From assembly GCA_020721445.1 (NCBI GenBank), contig DYMU01000012.1:16079-80078 (forward strand): 64,000 bases of DNA, written 5' to 3'. The DNA is from Gemmobacter nectariphilus (lineage in GTDB: Bacteria > Pseudomonadota > Alphaproteobacteria > Rhodobacterales > Rhodobacteraceae). How positions within the stretch are numbered: the stretch's first letter is position 1; each line of letters starts with the position of its first letter. Made by a program: the position numbers and the translations under genes. Positions 63,927 through 64,000 of the stretch are shown one piece after another. The notes below the pieces were generated by a model, which saw nothing but the letters and a program-made list of their open reading frames with translations, made no database searches and had not been told where the DNA came from.

Positions 63927-64000
63927 TTAGGCGAGGATCTTCGACACCACGCCTGCGCCGACGGTGCGGCCGCCTTCGCGGATGGCGAAGCGCAGTTTTT
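63927..64000 (-). CDS. tuf: elongation factor Tu, C-terminal end (truncated by window)
   Basis: The minus strand encodes [21 protein letters not shown] followed by Ala and TAA, the universal C-terminus of EF-Tu. Only the last 24 or so codons are in the window. It lies upstream of rpsJ as in the standard str/S10 gene order. Confidence 0.96.
   Translation of the reverse strand, partial: KLRFAIREGGRTVGAGVVSKILA

Overview
This is a 64 kb, gene-dense, GC-rich chromosomal segment from an alphaproteobacterium, most probably of the Rhodobacteraceae/Paracoccaceae. The assignment rests on a complete bztABCD-type glutamate/aspartate transporter, an ATP12 F1-ATPase chaperone gene, a lone Hint-domain protein, a DUF3141/AckA/MaoC-PTA operon, and ribosomal proteins of alphaproteobacterial type. 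I see no phage, insertion sequence, CRISPR array or plasmid function, and no convincing pseudogene; only the two genes at the window edges are incomplete.

Layout. 1-3.5 kb (+): end of a fatty acid beta-oxidation operon (thiolase, NTF2-like protein, FadJ). 3.5-7.7 kb (-): Hint protein, sulfotransferase, 2-hydroxyacid dehydrogenase, CsaA, ProC, YbjN. 8.0-13.1 kb: a divergent Ugp-type ABC importer with a GpdQ-like phosphodiesterase and a candidate Pho box. 13.1-22.8 kb (-): a tightly packed nine-gene operon for C4 acid, ketone-body and PHB-type metabolism (FabI-like reductase, PhaC-like DUF3141 protein, MaoC-phosphotransacetylase fusion, acetate kinase, CoA transferase, 3-hydroxybutyrate and 3-hydroxybutyryl-CoA dehydrogenases, hydrolase). 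23.0-26.8 kb (-): tRNA-Arg(ACG), histidine kinase, flavin disulfide oxidoreductase, VTT membrane protein. 27.0-27.9 kb (+): rpmH-rnpA-yidD, converging on a minus-strand block (27.9-34.7 kb) of engB, MOSC, yidC, EAL phosphodiesterase, ttcA and an SDR. 34.8-43.4 kb (+): argB, sterol-desaturase-like protein, Fe-S protein, SixA-like phosphatase, DegP-like protease, rarA, crcB, rluC-type synthase, ATP12. 43.6-48.1 kb (+): bztABCD. 48.3-64.0 kb (-): the tuf-S10-spc-alpha ribosomal supercluster from the end of tuf to rplQ.

The ribosomal cluster has conserved gene order, but I read several intrinsic-terminator-like hairpins inside it (after rplW, rplP, rpmD, rpsK and rplQ), with candidate internal promoters before rpmC, rplO and rpsM. 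It therefore looks like several transcription units. A 2-oxoglutarate/Fe(II) oxygenase gene sits between rplP and rpmC. Because E. coli hydroxylates L16 (the rplP product) with an unrelated-subfamily 2OG oxygenase, this is the most interesting functional hypothesis in the window. The rplO leader carries two tandem near-identical hairpins directly after a promoter-like sequence and a terminator. The other main leads are the PhaC-like DUF3141 operon, a Pho-box-like site in the ugp divergent region, a dispersed palindromic repeat family found 3' of three genes, and a tRNA-Arg gene whose 5' end contains the stop codon of a histidine kinase.
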